A stretch of DNA of 64,000 bases. It comes from Limnohabitans sp. 63ED37-2 (GTDB lineage: Bacteria > Pseudomonadota > Gammaproteobacteria > Burkholderiales > Burkholderiaceae_C). Within the stretch, counting starts at the first letter, position 1. Each line of letters starts with the position of its first letter. The position numbers and the translations under genes are program-made. Under the pieces are notes generated by a model that worked only from the letters and a program-made list of their open reading frames with translations, was not told where the DNA came from and ran no database searches. Of this stretch, positions 1 to 8,229 are shown piece by piece. Location: positions 2,537,501-2,601,500 of the forward strand of contig NZ_CP011774.1 in NCBI RefSeq assembly GCF_001412535.1, in the 5' to 3' direction.

Positions 1-130
1 CACAGCTGGCACTGGTCACTTCTACACGACCAGCAAAAACAAGAAAACCATGCCCGAGAAAATGTCGATCATGAAGTTCGACCCCAAAGCTCGCAAGCAC
101 GTTGAGTACAAGGAAATCAAGCTGAAGTAA
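1..130 (+). CDS. rpmG: 50S ribosomal protein L33, C-terminal part
   Basis: The first 130 bases encode the last 42 residues of ribosomal protein L33, a small component of the large ribosomal subunit. The reading frame starts at base 2 and gives [20 protein letters not shown] at its beginning and ends [10 protein letters not shown] before TAA at 128-130. This matches the highly conserved tail of the proteobacterial L33 without zinc-binding cysteines in the visible part. The 5' end lies outside the window; rpmB (L28) is the usual upstream partner but cannot be seen here. Confidence 0.97.
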   Translation, partial: TAGTGHFYTTSKNKKTMPEKMSIMKFDPKARKHVEYKEIKLK

Positions 131-149
131 TTCGGCCTGATCCCCTCGC

Positions 150-176
150 AAAAAACCCGCCTCTGGCGGGTTTTTT
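150..176 (+). terminator. Intrinsic terminator after rpmG
   Basis: A run of A, the stem CCCGCC-TCT-GGCGGG and a run of six T follow the rpmG stop by about 20 bases. The A/T symmetry means it could also stop minus-strand transcripts, but the next minus gene (the desaturase) ends 190 bases away. Confidence 0.9.
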
Positions 177-368
177 CATGGGAAAAAGCACTGCATTGCA
201 TGGCAACACCAGCCCCGAGAGCACCGACCTAACAAGGCCTCACTGAAGGGCCCAGACCGCAGATCTAGCGGCGCAATGGGTTCGCAACCCTCCACACCGC
301 CATCGAAACACCGTGCCCCAAAAGCAAACAGGGCCCGAAGGCCCTGTGTGTATGGCTGCTGAAAAAGA

Positions 369-1580
369 TCAGGCAGTTTGGCGCACAGCCCGCAGCTTGA
401 CCGAGAAGTCGCGCAATGCGGCAATGCCACTTTCTTCGGCACGGCGACACCAGGCCTGCAGGTCGGCGGCCAGTTGCTCGCGGGAGTGTGAGGTGTTGAG
501 CCAGATCTGGCTCAGCTCTTCACGCATTTGCACCATCTTGTCGAGCACTGGGCTGGCATCGCGGGCTTGCTTGAGCTGGGCTTGCGCAGCGGCTGGCACT
601 TTGGCCGCATCGCGGTGCAACCAACGCTGAGCCGCTTGCAACACGCTGGCGTCCAGCTTGAGCTTGCCAGCTTCTTGCTGCATCACGGCTTTGACGTTGC
701 GTGCATAACCCGCCATCACTTCGTAGCGGTTGGCGATCAGGGCTTCCAAGGTCTTCTCGTCGGCCACCGGGCGAATGTCGCCATAAGCCAGGCGGGGCGG
801 TGTCTTTTTGACGGTGGCCAGACCAACGGTTTCGAGCATGCGGATGTAAAGCCAGCCGATGTCGAACTCGTAAGGCTTGACCGACAACTTGGCCGATGTG
901 GGGTAGGTGTGGTGGTTGTTGTGCAACTCTTCGCCACCGATCAGGATGCCCCAGGGCGAGATGTTGGTGCTGGCGTCGTGCGCCTCAAAGTTGCGGTACC
1001 CCCAGTAGTGGGCCGCACCGTTGATGATGCCAGCCGCCGTGATCGGGATCCAAGCCATTTGCACAGCCCAGACGGTCAGGCCAATGAAGCCGAACAAGGC
1101 CACGTCGATGATCAGCATCAGGGCCACGCCTTGCCAGGAAAAGCGGGTGTACAGATTGCGCTCGATCCAGTCGTCGGGCGTGCCGTGGCCGAAACGCTTC
1201 ATGGTCTCGAGGTTTTTGGACTCTTTGCGGTACAGCTCAGCGCCTGTGAACAACACGGTTTTGATGCCGTGCACATGGGGGCTGTGCGGGTCTTCGGCTT
1301 GCTCGCACTTGGCGTGGTGCTTGCGGTGAATGGCCGCCCACTCTTTGGTCACCTGGCCGGTGGTCAACCACAGCCAGAAACGGAAGAAGTGCGAAGGAAT
1401 GGCGTGCAGGTCCAAAGCGCGGTGCGCCTGGTGACGGTGCAAGAATATGGTGACGCTGGCAATGGTGATGTGGGTCAAGCCCAAGGTGATCAACACCATC
1501 TGCCACCAAGAGAAATCGAACAGGCCATGGCCCATCCAATGAACCACGGCATCCAAAAAAGCCCAATCAGGCAACAACAT
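369..1580 (-). CDS. Membrane acyl-CoA fatty acid desaturase
   Basis: This 403-residue protein is a membrane-bound di-iron desaturase that introduces a double bond (probably delta-9) into a fatty acyl chain. All three histidine boxes of the family are visible: HRHQAH at about residues 48-53, HRKHH at 85-89 and HNNHH at 220-224. Hydrophobic segments lie around residues 25-47, 150-190 and between the boxes. The first 260 or so residues carry the desaturase domain; the last 130 are a soluble helical extension common in burkholderial homologues. The start ATG at 1580 has only a weak ribosome binding site. The exact position and substrate of desaturation cannot be told from the sequence. Confidence 0.93.
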   Translation of the reverse strand: MLLPDWAFLDAVVHWMGHGLFDFSWWQMVLITLGLTHITIASVTIFLHRHQAHRALDLHAIPSHFFRFWLWLTTGQVTKEWAAIHRKHHAKCEQAEDPHSPHVHGIKTVLFTGAELYRKESKNLETMKRFGHGTPDDWIERNLYTRFSWQGVALMLIIDVALFGFIGLTVWAVQMAWIPITAAGIINGAAHYWGYRNFEAHDASTNISPWGILIGGEELHNNHHTYPTSAKLSVKPYEFDIGWLYIRMLETVGLATVKKTPPRLAYGDIRPVADEKTLEALIANRYEVMAGYARNVKAVMQQEAGKLKLDASVLQAAQRWLHRDAAKVPAAAQAQLKQARDASPVLDKMVQMREELSQIWLNTSHSREQLAADLQAWCRRAEESGIAALRDFSVKLRAVRQTA

Positions 1581-1692
1581 GAGTCTGTCTTTCTACTGGC
1601 ACCTGAATTCAGGCAATCCGTCAATTTTAAGTTTGCCGCCCCAAAAAGGACAGCGTTTTCGGCCGACTTCGGCCGATAAGGGTTTTAAAGTA

Positions 1693-2991
1693 TTACTTTT
1701 TAACCCAGGCTGCGGCAAAAAAACCATCCGTGGCATGGCGATGGGGCCACAGCCTCAGGAATGTGCCCGCTGGCGGAGCATCGGGGCGGGCATCGCCCGA
1801 TGGGGCCGGTGAGCACAAACTGGCTGCGTGGGGCACTTTGAGCCTGTCGAGCTCTTGTGCCACGTTCAAAGGGACAAAGTCCGGGTTGGCGGCGCTGAAG
1901 GCTTGCGCGATCAACTCGTTTTCTTCGGGCAAGACGCTGCAGGTGGCATAGACCAAACGGCCGCCCGACTTGACCATGCGCGAGGCGCTTTGCAGGATGG
2001 CTTGCTGCTTTTCGGTCAACTCTTGCACAGCTTGGGGCTTTTGCCGCCATTTCAAGTCGGGGTTGCGCCGCAAAGTGCCCAAGCCTGAGCAAGGGGCGTC
2101 GACCAGAACGCGGTCGATCTTGCCTGACAAGCGCTTGACGCGGTCATCGCGCTCGTGCGCAATGGCGGCCGGGTGCACGTTCGACAAGCCACTGCGGGCC
2201 ATGCGGGGTTTGAGGGCATCGAGGCGGTGGCCCGACACGTCAAACGCGTACAAACGGCCCGTGCTGCGCATGGCCGCGCCCAGCGCCAGCGTTTTGCCGC
2301 CCGCGCCCGCGCAAAAGTCCACCACCATCTCGCCCCGGTGCGCGTCCACCAGCAAGGCCAACAGCTGCGAGCCTTCGTCTTGCACCTCGATCGCACCCCG
2401 AGTGAAGGCTTCTGTCTTTTGCAAGGCGGGTTTGCCTTGCAGGCGCAAACCCCAAGGCGAATAAGGCGTGGCCTCAGAGGCAATGCCCGCTTGCGCCAAC
2501 TCTTTTTGGATGTCGCTGCGTTTGGCGTTGAGCATGTTCACGCGCAGATCCAGCGTGCCGGGCTGCTGCAAATGCTCGGCCAAGTCCCAGAAATCTTCAC
2601 CCAATTGGGATTGCAGGGCTTGCGCCATCCACTCGGGCAGGTTGTGGCGGTGTGGGGCCATCAGGGCGTCGGGCGGAATGGCGTCGCAGGTCGCCAGCCA
2701 TTTTTTCTCGGTGTCGTTGAGCGCAGAGGCCAAAAAATCGCGCGGGCCAAAAAAGCCCAAAATCGCCAGCTTGCGCTCTTTGGCGCCCGAGCCCGAGCGG
2801 GCCAACTGCTCAAACAGCAGCTTTTTGCGCAAGACGGCAAAGGCGGTTTCGGCCAAGGTGGCGCGTTCGCGGGGGCCCAAAGAGCGGTGTTCGCGGAAAT
2901 AGCGCGACACCACGGCGTCGGCAGGATGTTCAAATTGGAGGACCAGCCTGACCAGATCGGCACAGGCGTCTAAAAGGGCTTTTGGATGCAT
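1693..2991 (-). CDS. RsmB/NOP-family rRNA (cytosine-C5) methyltransferase
   Basis: This protein, 432 residues from the ATG at 2991, is a SAM-dependent RNA m5C methyltransferase of the RsmB/Nol1/Nop2 family. The C-terminal half has the SAM site (VDFCAGAGGKTLALGA), the motif IV cysteine in DAPCSGLGTLRRNPD and the catalytic cysteine in YATCSVLPEENE. The N-terminal 130 residues are helical, like the RNA-binding region of RsmB. The frame stays open upstream to a GTG at 3030 with another ATG at 3009, so the start is uncertain; I favour 2991 because MHPKALLDACADLV begins like family members. Burkholderiales usually have another rsmB elsewhere, so the exact target base is not assigned. Confidence 0.9.
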   Translation of the reverse strand: MHPKALLDACADLVRLVLQFEHPADAVVSRYFREHRSLGPRERATLAETAFAVLRKKLLFEQLARSGSGAKERKLAILGFFGPRDFLASALNDTEKKWLATCDAIPPDALMAPHRHNLPEWMAQALQSQLGEDFWDLAEHLQQPGTLDLRVNMLNAKRSDIQKELAQAGIASEATPYSPWGLRLQGKPALQKTEAFTRGAIEVQDEGSQLLALLVDAHRGEMVVDFCAGAGGKTLALGAAMRSTGRLYAFDVSGHRLDALKPRMARSGLSNVHPAAIAHERDDRVKRLSGKIDRVLVDAPCSGLGTLRRNPDLKWRQKPQAVQELTEKQQAILQSASRMVKSGGRLVYATCSVLPEENELIAQAFSAANPDFVPLNVAQELDRLKVPHAASLCSPAPSGDARPDAPPAGTFLRLWPHRHATDGFFAAAWVKK

Positions 2992-3046
2992 AGGACTGCA
3001 TTGTCCCATCCCCAACCCTTGGTCCGACACACATCACAGGAAAGAC

Positions 3047-3283
3047 ATGTCAGAACCACTGCCACCGATGATCGAAACGCCCAAAGGCCTGTACCGCCAT
3101 TACAAAGGCGGCCAATACCGTGTGCTGGGCACCGTGCGCCACAGCGAAGACCTGCAACCCATGACGCTGTACCAGGCGCTCTATGGTGAACAGGGTCTGT
3201 GGGTAAGGCCTGCGGCCATGTTTGCCGATGTGGCCGAATTCAATGGAAAAGTTCAGCCCCGATTTGAACGCATTGGCGATTGA
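3047..3283 (+). CDS. DUF1653 domain protein
   Basis: This small 78-residue protein consists almost wholly of a DUF1653 domain. The family signature is seen in GLYRHYKGGQYRVLGTVRHS, followed by a second half around LYGEQGLWVRPAAMF. AGGAAAG lies 5-10 bases before the ATG and serves as the ribosome binding site. Its last 31 bases overlap the 3' end of purN, which converges on it. No biochemical role is established for the family as far as I know, and the neighbours do not suggest one. Confidence 0.88.
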   Translation: MSEPLPPMIETPKGLYRHYKGGQYRVLGTVRHSEDLQPMTLYQALYGEQGLWVRPAAMFADVAEFNGKVQPRFERIGD

Positions 3284-3855
3284 GCCAAATACTCAGCGAC
3301 TGCTTGCGGGTAAATCAAGTGCTCCTGGGTGAGCACCCGCGCTGCCAGTGACTTAGCCGTGTCATGCGGCAGCACCGGCACCACGGCCTGCGCCAAGATG
3401 GCGCCATGGTCGAGCTCGGCCGTCACCTGGTGCACCGTGGCCCCGGCAAAGCGGCATCCGGCATCGATCGCCCGCTGGTGCGTGTTCAGCCCCGCAAAGG
3501 CGGGCAACAAGGACGGGTGGATGTTGAGCAAACGCCCGGCGTAGTGCGCCACAAAGCCAGGCGTCAGGATGCGCATGAAGCCCGCCAACACCACCAAATC
3601 GGGCGTGTAGCGGTCGATTTCGGTCATCAGGGCCGCATCAAACGCTTCGCGACTGGCAAAGGTCTTGTGGTCCAGCACCTGCGTCGCAATACCGTGGTCA
3701 CGGGCAAAAGCCAGACCTTGGGCATCTGCCCGGTTGCTCAGCACGGCGGCCACCCGGGCGTTCAAGCGTTGGTCCCAACGCCCCTGCTCTGCCGCACGCA
3801 CGATGGCGGCCATGTTGGAGCCCGAGCCCGAAATCAGAATGACGATGTTTCTCAT
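3253..3855 (-). CDS. purN: Phosphoribosylglycinamide formyltransferase
   Basis: PurN transfers a formyl group from 10-formyltetrahydrofolate to GAR in the third step of purine synthesis. The 200-residue length is normal. Visible signatures are the N-terminal ILISGSGSN phosphate-binding loop, LAGFMRIL, the catalytic Asn-His pair in NIHPSLLPAF and the catalytic Asp in TAELDHGAILAQ. It is a lone gene here, convergent with and overlapping the DUF1653 gene, and divergent from the acyl-CoA dehydrogenase operon that starts about 120 bases away. Confidence 0.97.
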   Translation of the reverse strand: MRNIVILISGSGSNMAAIVRAAEQGRWDQRLNARVAAVLSNRADAQGLAFARDHGIATQVLDHKTFASREAFDAALMTEIDRYTPDLVVLAGFMRILTPGFVAHYAGRLLNIHPSLLPAFAGLNTHQRAIDAGCRFAGATVHQVTAELDHGAILAQAVVPVLPHDTAKSLAARVLTQEHLIYPQAVAEYLAQSPMRSNRG

Positions 3856-3973
3856 GAAGGGCCGGATTATCCCTGCTCACTGAAAGTCTCTTGGCTTTTG
3901 TCGCCCCAAGGACAAGCCGAATCGGTCTGCGCGTGATAAAAAGCACGGTCGTTTGATTTTGAGAGAAAACCCC

Positions 3974-5155
3974 ATGGATTTGGCATTCACCCCCGACGAA
4001 CTCGCGTTCCGCGACGAGATCCGCACCTGGGTCAAGGACAACTTGCCCGCCGACATTTCCCAAAAAGTGCATGCCGCCATGCGCCTGACGCGCGAAGACA
4101 TGCAGCGCTGGGCCAAGATTTTGGGCAAAAAAGGCTGGCTGGGCTGGGGTTGGCCCACGCAGTTTGGAGGCCCCGGTTGGACCGCGGTGCAAAAACACCT
4201 GTTCGAAGAAGAATGCGCCCTGGCCGGCGCCCCCCGCGTGGTGCCCTTTGGCCCGGTGATGGTGGCCCCGGTGATCATGGCCTTTGGCAACGCCGAGCAG
4301 CAGCAGCGCTTTTTGCCCGGCATCGCCAGCGGCGAAGTCTGGTGGAGCCAGGGCTACAGCGAGCCAGGCTCTGGCTCGGACTTGGCGTCGCTCAAAACCC
4401 GCGCCGAGCGCGTGGGCGACAAATACATCGTGAATGGCCAGAAAACCTGGACCACCCTGGGCCAATACGGCGAGTGGATTTTCTGCCTGGTGCGCACCAG
4501 CAACGAGGGCAAGCCACAAACCGGCATCTCTTTCCTCTTGATCGACATGAAGTCGCCCGGCATCACCGTGCGCCCCATCAAGCTGCTGGACGGCGAGTGC
4601 GAAGTCAACGAGGTTTGGTTTGACAACGTCGAAGTGCCCGCCGAAAACCTGATTGGCGAAGAAAACAAGGGCTGGAACTACGCCAAGCACCTGCTGGCCC
4701 ATGAGCGCACCAACATCGCCGACGTGAACCGCGCCAAGCGCGAACTCGAGCGCTTGAAGCGCATCGCCAAAGCCGAAGGCGTGTACGACGACATGCGTTT
4801 CCGCGACGAAATCGCCAAGCTCGAAGTGGACATCGTCGCCCTCGAAATGCTGGTGCTGCGTGTTTTGTCGGCCGAAAAGTCCGGCAAGAACTCGCTCGAC
4901 ATTGCGGGCCTCTTGAAGATCAAAGGCAGCGAGATCCAGCAGCGCTACACCGAGTTGATGATGCAAGCCGCAGGCCCCTTTGCCCTGCCCTTCATCTTCG
5001 AAGCCATGGACGCAGGCTGGCAAGGCAATTTCCCTGGCGGTGTGGTGGCCAACGCGCCCCTGGCCGCCAACTACTTCAACATGCGCAAGACCACCATTTA
5101 CGGCGGCAGCAACGAAGTGCAACGCAACATCGTCGCTCAGACAGTTCTGGGTTAA
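3974..5155 (+). CDS. Acyl-CoA dehydrogenase, PimC-like large subunit
   Basis: This 393-residue FAD-dependent acyl-CoA dehydrogenase forms a probable two-subunit enzyme with the next gene. The fold is complete: an N-terminal helical domain beginning MDLAFTPDELAFRDEIR, a central beta domain with GYSEPGSGSDLASL, and a C-terminal helical domain ending IYGGSNEVQRNIVAQTVLG, the flavin-contact motif. It resembles PimC, the large subunit of pimeloyl-CoA dehydrogenase, and probably acts on medium-chain or dicarboxylic acyl-CoA; this is inference from family resemblance. The ATG at 3974 is preferred over an upstream TTG at 3953 because of the GAGAG before it and the family N terminus. Confidence 0.93.
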   Translation: MDLAFTPDELAFRDEIRTWVKDNLPADISQKVHAAMRLTREDMQRWAKILGKKGWLGWGWPTQFGGPGWTAVQKHLFEEECALAGAPRVVPFGPVMVAPVIMAFGNAEQQQRFLPGIASGEVWWSQGYSEPGSGSDLASLKTRAERVGDKYIVNGQKTWTTLGQYGEWIFCLVRTSNEGKPQTGISFLLIDMKSPGITVRPIKLLDGECEVNEVWFDNVEVPAENLIGEENKGWNYAKHLLAHERTNIADVNRAKRELERLKRIAKAEGVYDDMRFRDEIAKLEVDIVALEMLVLRVLSAEKSGKNSLDIAGLLKIKGSEIQQRYTELMMQAAGPFALPFIFEAMDAGWQGNFPGGVVANAPLAANYFNMRKTTIYGGSNEVQRNIVAQTVLG

Positions 5156-5165
5156 GGAGACACAC

Positions 5166-6281
5166 ATGGATTTCGATTTTTCTGACGACCAAGAACAACT
5201 GCGCGACGCGGTGCGCAAATGGGTGGACAAGGGCTATGACTTTGACCGCCGCCGCGCCATCGTCGCTGCGGGCGGTTTCGACCGCGCCGCTTATGGCGAA
5301 ATGGCCGAGCTGGGCCTGACGGGCCTTTACGTGAGCGAAGAGCACGGCGGTATGGGCATGGGCCCGACCGAAGCCATGGTCACCATGGAAGAACTCGGCC
5401 GCGGCATCGTGCTCGAGCCTCTGACCCAGACCCTGATCTGCAGCGCCACGCTGCAAACACACGCCCCGGCAGCCCTGCAAGCCGCATGGTTGCCCCGCAT
5501 GGCCGCAGGCGAGGCCATCGTGGTGCTGGCGCAGCAAGAACGCGGTGCCCGTTACCAACTGAACCGCTGCGCCGCACAGGCCAGCGAGTCTGGCGGCGCA
5601 TGGACCGTGAGCGGCACCAAGAGCGTGGTGGCCATTGGCGACCAAGCCGACGCTTTTATGGTGCCCGCCACGGTGAACGGTCAAATTGCTTTGTTTTTGG
5701 TCGAGCGCAGCGCCAGCGGCGTGAGCACCCAGGCTTACGGCACACAAGACGGCTCACGCGCCGCTGAAGTGGTGATGCAACAAGCCCCGGCCCAACTGAT
5801 CACCCTGAATGGTTTGACCGCATTGGAAGAGGCCGTGGACATCGGCATTGTTTGCACCTGCGCCGAAGCCGTGGGCGTGATGGACAAGACCATGGCCATC
5901 ACCGTGGACTACATGAACACGCGTAAACAGTTCGGCGTGAACATCGCCAGCTTCCAAGCCCTGCGCCACCGCGTGGCCGACATGAAGATGCAGCTGGAGT
6001 TGGGCCGCTCGATGAGCTATTACGCCACTCTCAAGCTGCACGCCCCTGCCGACGAACGCCGCCGCGCCTTGGCCCGTGCCAAGTACCAGCTGGGCGTGTC
6101 CATGCGCTTCATCGGCCAGCAGGCTGTGCAGTTGCATGGCGGCATTGCCGTCACCGACGAGTACATCGCCAGCCACTACTTCAAGAAATTGACGCAGCTG
6201 GACATGACCTTTGGCGACACCCTGCACCAGTTGGGCGAAGTGTCGGCCCGCATGCAAGAGACGGCGGGCGTTTTCGCCTGA
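5166..6281 (+). CDS. Acyl-CoA dehydrogenase, PimD-like small subunit
   Basis: This 371-residue second acyl-CoA dehydrogenase subunit starts 10 bases after the large subunit stop, behind a strong AAGGAGA site, so the two are co-translated. The fold is conserved (MDFDFSDDQEQLRDAV, YMNTRKQFGVNIASFQALRH), but the C terminus reads QLHGGIAVTDEYIASHYFKK, without the IYGGSNE flavin motif of its partner. That split is typical of heteromeric PimC/PimD-type enzymes, where the two subunits share the active sites. Likely role: beta-oxidation-type dehydrogenation of an acyl-CoA. A terminator follows at 6424. Confidence 0.92.
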   Translation: MDFDFSDDQEQLRDAVRKWVDKGYDFDRRRAIVAAGGFDRAAYGEMAELGLTGLYVSEEHGGMGMGPTEAMVTMEELGRGIVLEPLTQTLICSATLQTHAPAALQAAWLPRMAAGEAIVVLAQQERGARYQLNRCAAQASESGGAWTVSGTKSVVAIGDQADAFMVPATVNGQIALFLVERSASGVSTQAYGTQDGSRAAEVVMQQAPAQLITLNGLTALEEAVDIGIVCTCAEAVGVMDKTMAITVDYMNTRKQFGVNIASFQALRHRVADMKMQLELGRSMSYYATLKLHAPADERRRALARAKYQLGVSMRFIGQQAVQLHGGIAVTDEYIASHYFKKLTQLDMTFGDTLHQLGEVSARMQETAGVFA

Positions 6282-6423
6282 AGAGAAACAGGAACCCGAG
6301 CAAGACGGGACGGCGGCGCGGGACGGGCGATGTGGCAAAGCGAAGCGCCTCTGAGCCTGAAACGCGCTGCTCTCTCGTCTTGCGGCTCTTCACCAAAATC
6401 GCCTGAATGAGCAGCCCAACAAG

Positions 6424-6446
6424 AAGGCCCCGAAAGGGGCCTTTTT
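6424..6446 (+). terminator. Intrinsic terminator of the acyl-CoA dehydrogenase operon
   Basis: AAGGCCCC-GAAA-GGGGCCTT with a stable tetraloop is followed by a T-run. It lies 140 bases after the small subunit stop and just before the 3' end of the convergent ligase gene. Confidence 0.9.
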
Positions 6447-6452
6447 TGATGC

Positions 6453-7370
6453 TCACTCCGCCTCACGCACCCGCAAAAAAGACGCAAAACGCGGCAGGCC
6501 CGAAGGCGTGCGATCGCGGTAGCGGTAAGTGACCCACGCCCCCAAGGGCGGCGGGTTGCGGCGCTGGGCATCGCTCAGACCCGAGCCCAAGGCAAATCGC
6601 TGGCCCGAGGGCGTTTGCACCAGCAAAGCCCCGGTCATGCCCAGCAAACGGCCCTTGCCCGGCTGGTGGCCCACCACCAGAGCCTCTTCGTCCAACTCGG
6701 GTTTCAACTTAAACAGTGCATCCGTGCGGCCCGGCTGCCACAGGGCATCGGCACGGTGCAGCATCAGCCCCTCGCCGCCTTGGCGCACCGTCTCCTGCAA
6801 CCAAGCCTGCAAAGCACGGTTGTCCTTCACCTCGCGCTGCTCAACCGGCATCAACCAAGGCTGCTGCGCTTGCGCCAGCGTGGATTGCACAAAAACCATA
6901 CGCTGCGCAAACGGTACGGCATGACCGGGGGCGTCAAACACCAGGTACTTCACCGCCCGCCAAGCCTCGTCGTCGGGCTCGGCTTGGCGCACCACGCCAG
7001 ACAGCTGGTCAAAAGCCCCCCGCACCATCCACAACTCGCCGTCGAGCGCCACCCGGGGCAGAGCTGACAAAAACCAAGCCGGGGCCGCGATGGCGCGGCC
7101 ACTTCGAAAGCGCAAAACGCGCCCATCCCAAACGGCCCGCACGCCATCGAATTTCTCACTCACCCCAAAACCTTGTGGAGATCGGCCAGCGGGCCAGGGC
7201 ATGGCCAGCTGAACGCCGCTGTGCCCATCGGAGTCCACAGGCTGCACGACCTGAGCGCCAACACGTGGCATCAGCCAAGGCGACAAAAGCAGCGCCGACA
7301 AACTGGCGCGTCGGCTCAGGCTTGGGGTGGTGGCAAGCTGTTGGCGCAAGGCCAAGGGTGGGTGAGGCAT
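6453..7370 (-). CDS. ATP-dependent DNA ligase, Lig E type, with export signal
   Basis: This 305-residue protein is a minimal ATP-dependent DNA ligase. Nucleotidyltransferase motifs are in order: motif I with the adenylated lysine in SEKFDGVRAVWDG, motif III in ALDGELWM, motif IV in EGLMLHR and motif V in LFKLKP, then an OB-fold domain to the end. An N-terminal arginine and hydrophobic stretch ending LMPRVGAQ looks like a signal peptide, as in Lig E, a periplasmic ligase of some proteobacteria thought to act on extracellular or incoming DNA. The ATG at 7370 is chosen for its AGGGAGA site; the open frame upstream to 7406 lacks one. The main replicative ligase would be the NAD-dependent LigA elsewhere. 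Confidence 0.92.
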   Translation of the reverse strand: MPHPPLALRQQLATTPSLSRRASLSALLLSPWLMPRVGAQVVQPVDSDGHSGVQLAMPWPAGRSPQGFGVSEKFDGVRAVWDGRVLRFRSGRAIAAPAWFLSALPRVALDGELWMVRGAFDQLSGVVRQAEPDDEAWRAVKYLVFDAPGHAVPFAQRMVFVQSTLAQAQQPWLMPVEQREVKDNRALQAWLQETVRQGGEGLMLHRADALWQPGRTDALFKLKPELDEEALVVGHQPGKGRLLGMTGALLVQTPSGQRFALGSGLSDAQRRNPPPLGAWVTYRYRDRTPSGLPRFASFLRVREAE

Positions 7371-7502
7371 GGCGGGTCTCCCTGATGGTCCCATCAACCG
7401 ACGCATGCCTTGAAAGCATGGCGGCGTGGGTTCTTTTGTTTTCAGGGATGGATGATGCGGCGCTTTGTTGGGCAGCGCAAGCGGCGTCGCGCGGCTGCCC
7501 GC

Positions 7503-8060
7503 TCAGGCCATCAAACGCGAGCTCTTGGGCACATGGGCCATCAAAAACGCCATCTGGTCACTCAGAATGCGGCGGTTGCGCAAGATGAAGTCTTCCCACA
7601 GGCTGGGTACATAGGGCGCGTAGAGCAGCGGCATGTTGGCTTGCTCTGGCGTTCGGCTGCTTTTGCGGTGGTTGCAGGAGCGGCAGGCGGTGACCACGTT
7701 CATCCAATGGTCAGGCCCTTTTTGACTCACGGGAACAATGTGCTCACGGGTGAGCACCGATTCGTGAAAATGCCCGCCGCAATACGCGCAGACGTTGCGG
7801 TCGCGCACAAACAATTTGGGGTTGGTCAAGCCCGAAACCAGGTCAAACGGGTTGATGCGGGGCACGCCCTGGGTGCCGATGATGCTGTTGACGGTGATGA
7901 TGGATTGCTGGCCGGTGAGCGCGTTGTGCCCCCCATGGAACACGGCCACTTGCTGGCCCGCTTCCCAGCGCACCTCGTCGGCCGCGTAATGGGTGACGGC
8001 TTGCTCCAACGTGATCCACGATTGCGGCAGGCCTTGGGCCGAGAGTTTCAAAACCTTCAC
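7503..8060 (-). CDS. HNH endonuclease
   Basis: This HNH-family nuclease is about 185 residues long from a GTG at 8060. The core is clear: RDRNVCAYCGGHF and ACRSCNHRKSSRTP give two CxxC zinc pairs, with the HNH residues in LTREHIVPVSQKGPDHWMNVV. The N terminus reads (M)KVLKLSAQGLPQSWITLEQA. GGAGG lies 6-10 bases before the GTG, while an ATG at 8072 has no site, so GTG is the likely start although the frame is open to 8306. No methyltransferase or phage gene is near, so it is not an evident restriction enzyme; proteins of this type are common single genes in Burkholderiales with unknown substrate. Confidence 0.88.
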   Translation of the reverse strand: MKVLKLSAQGLPQSWITLEQAVTHYAADEVRWEAGQQVAVFHGGHNALTGQQSIITVNSIIGTQGVPRINPFDLVSGLTNPKLFVRDRNVCAYCGGHFHESVLTREHIVPVSQKGPDHWMNVVTACRSCNHRKSSRTPEQANMPLLYAPYVPSLWEDFILRNRRILSDQMAFLMAHVPKSSRLMA

Positions 8061-8229
8061 AGACGCCTCCATCCAACAGTTTAAAAAACCACTGACACGA
8101 AAAGTTCCGTCTCGATCCTGCTGGGTGCGGATGGTGCCGCGGCCAAAAGGATCGGGCTCAGTCACAATATACCCTCTTACATTGACAAATCCGTGAAAGC
8201 TGGCGCCTGGCCCAGCGCACCGGCAGGAC

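Noticed and set aside
528..1679. A 383-codon open frame on the plus strand
   Set aside because: Antisense to the desaturase, whose three histidine boxes are clear.
3698..5230. A 510-codon open frame on the minus strand
   Set aside because: It is antisense to the acyl-CoA dehydrogenase genes and merges into a shifted frame of purN; composition is that of a GC-rich shadow and no domain is visible.
7503..8060. HNH nuclease considered as part of a restriction or phage defence system
   Set aside because: No methyltransferase, helicase or other defence gene is adjacent, and the protein resembles widespread stand-alone HNH proteins.
8182..8187. TTGACA, a perfect -35 hexamer upstream of ribF
   Set aside because: No acceptable -10 hexamer is found 16-18 bases downstream.
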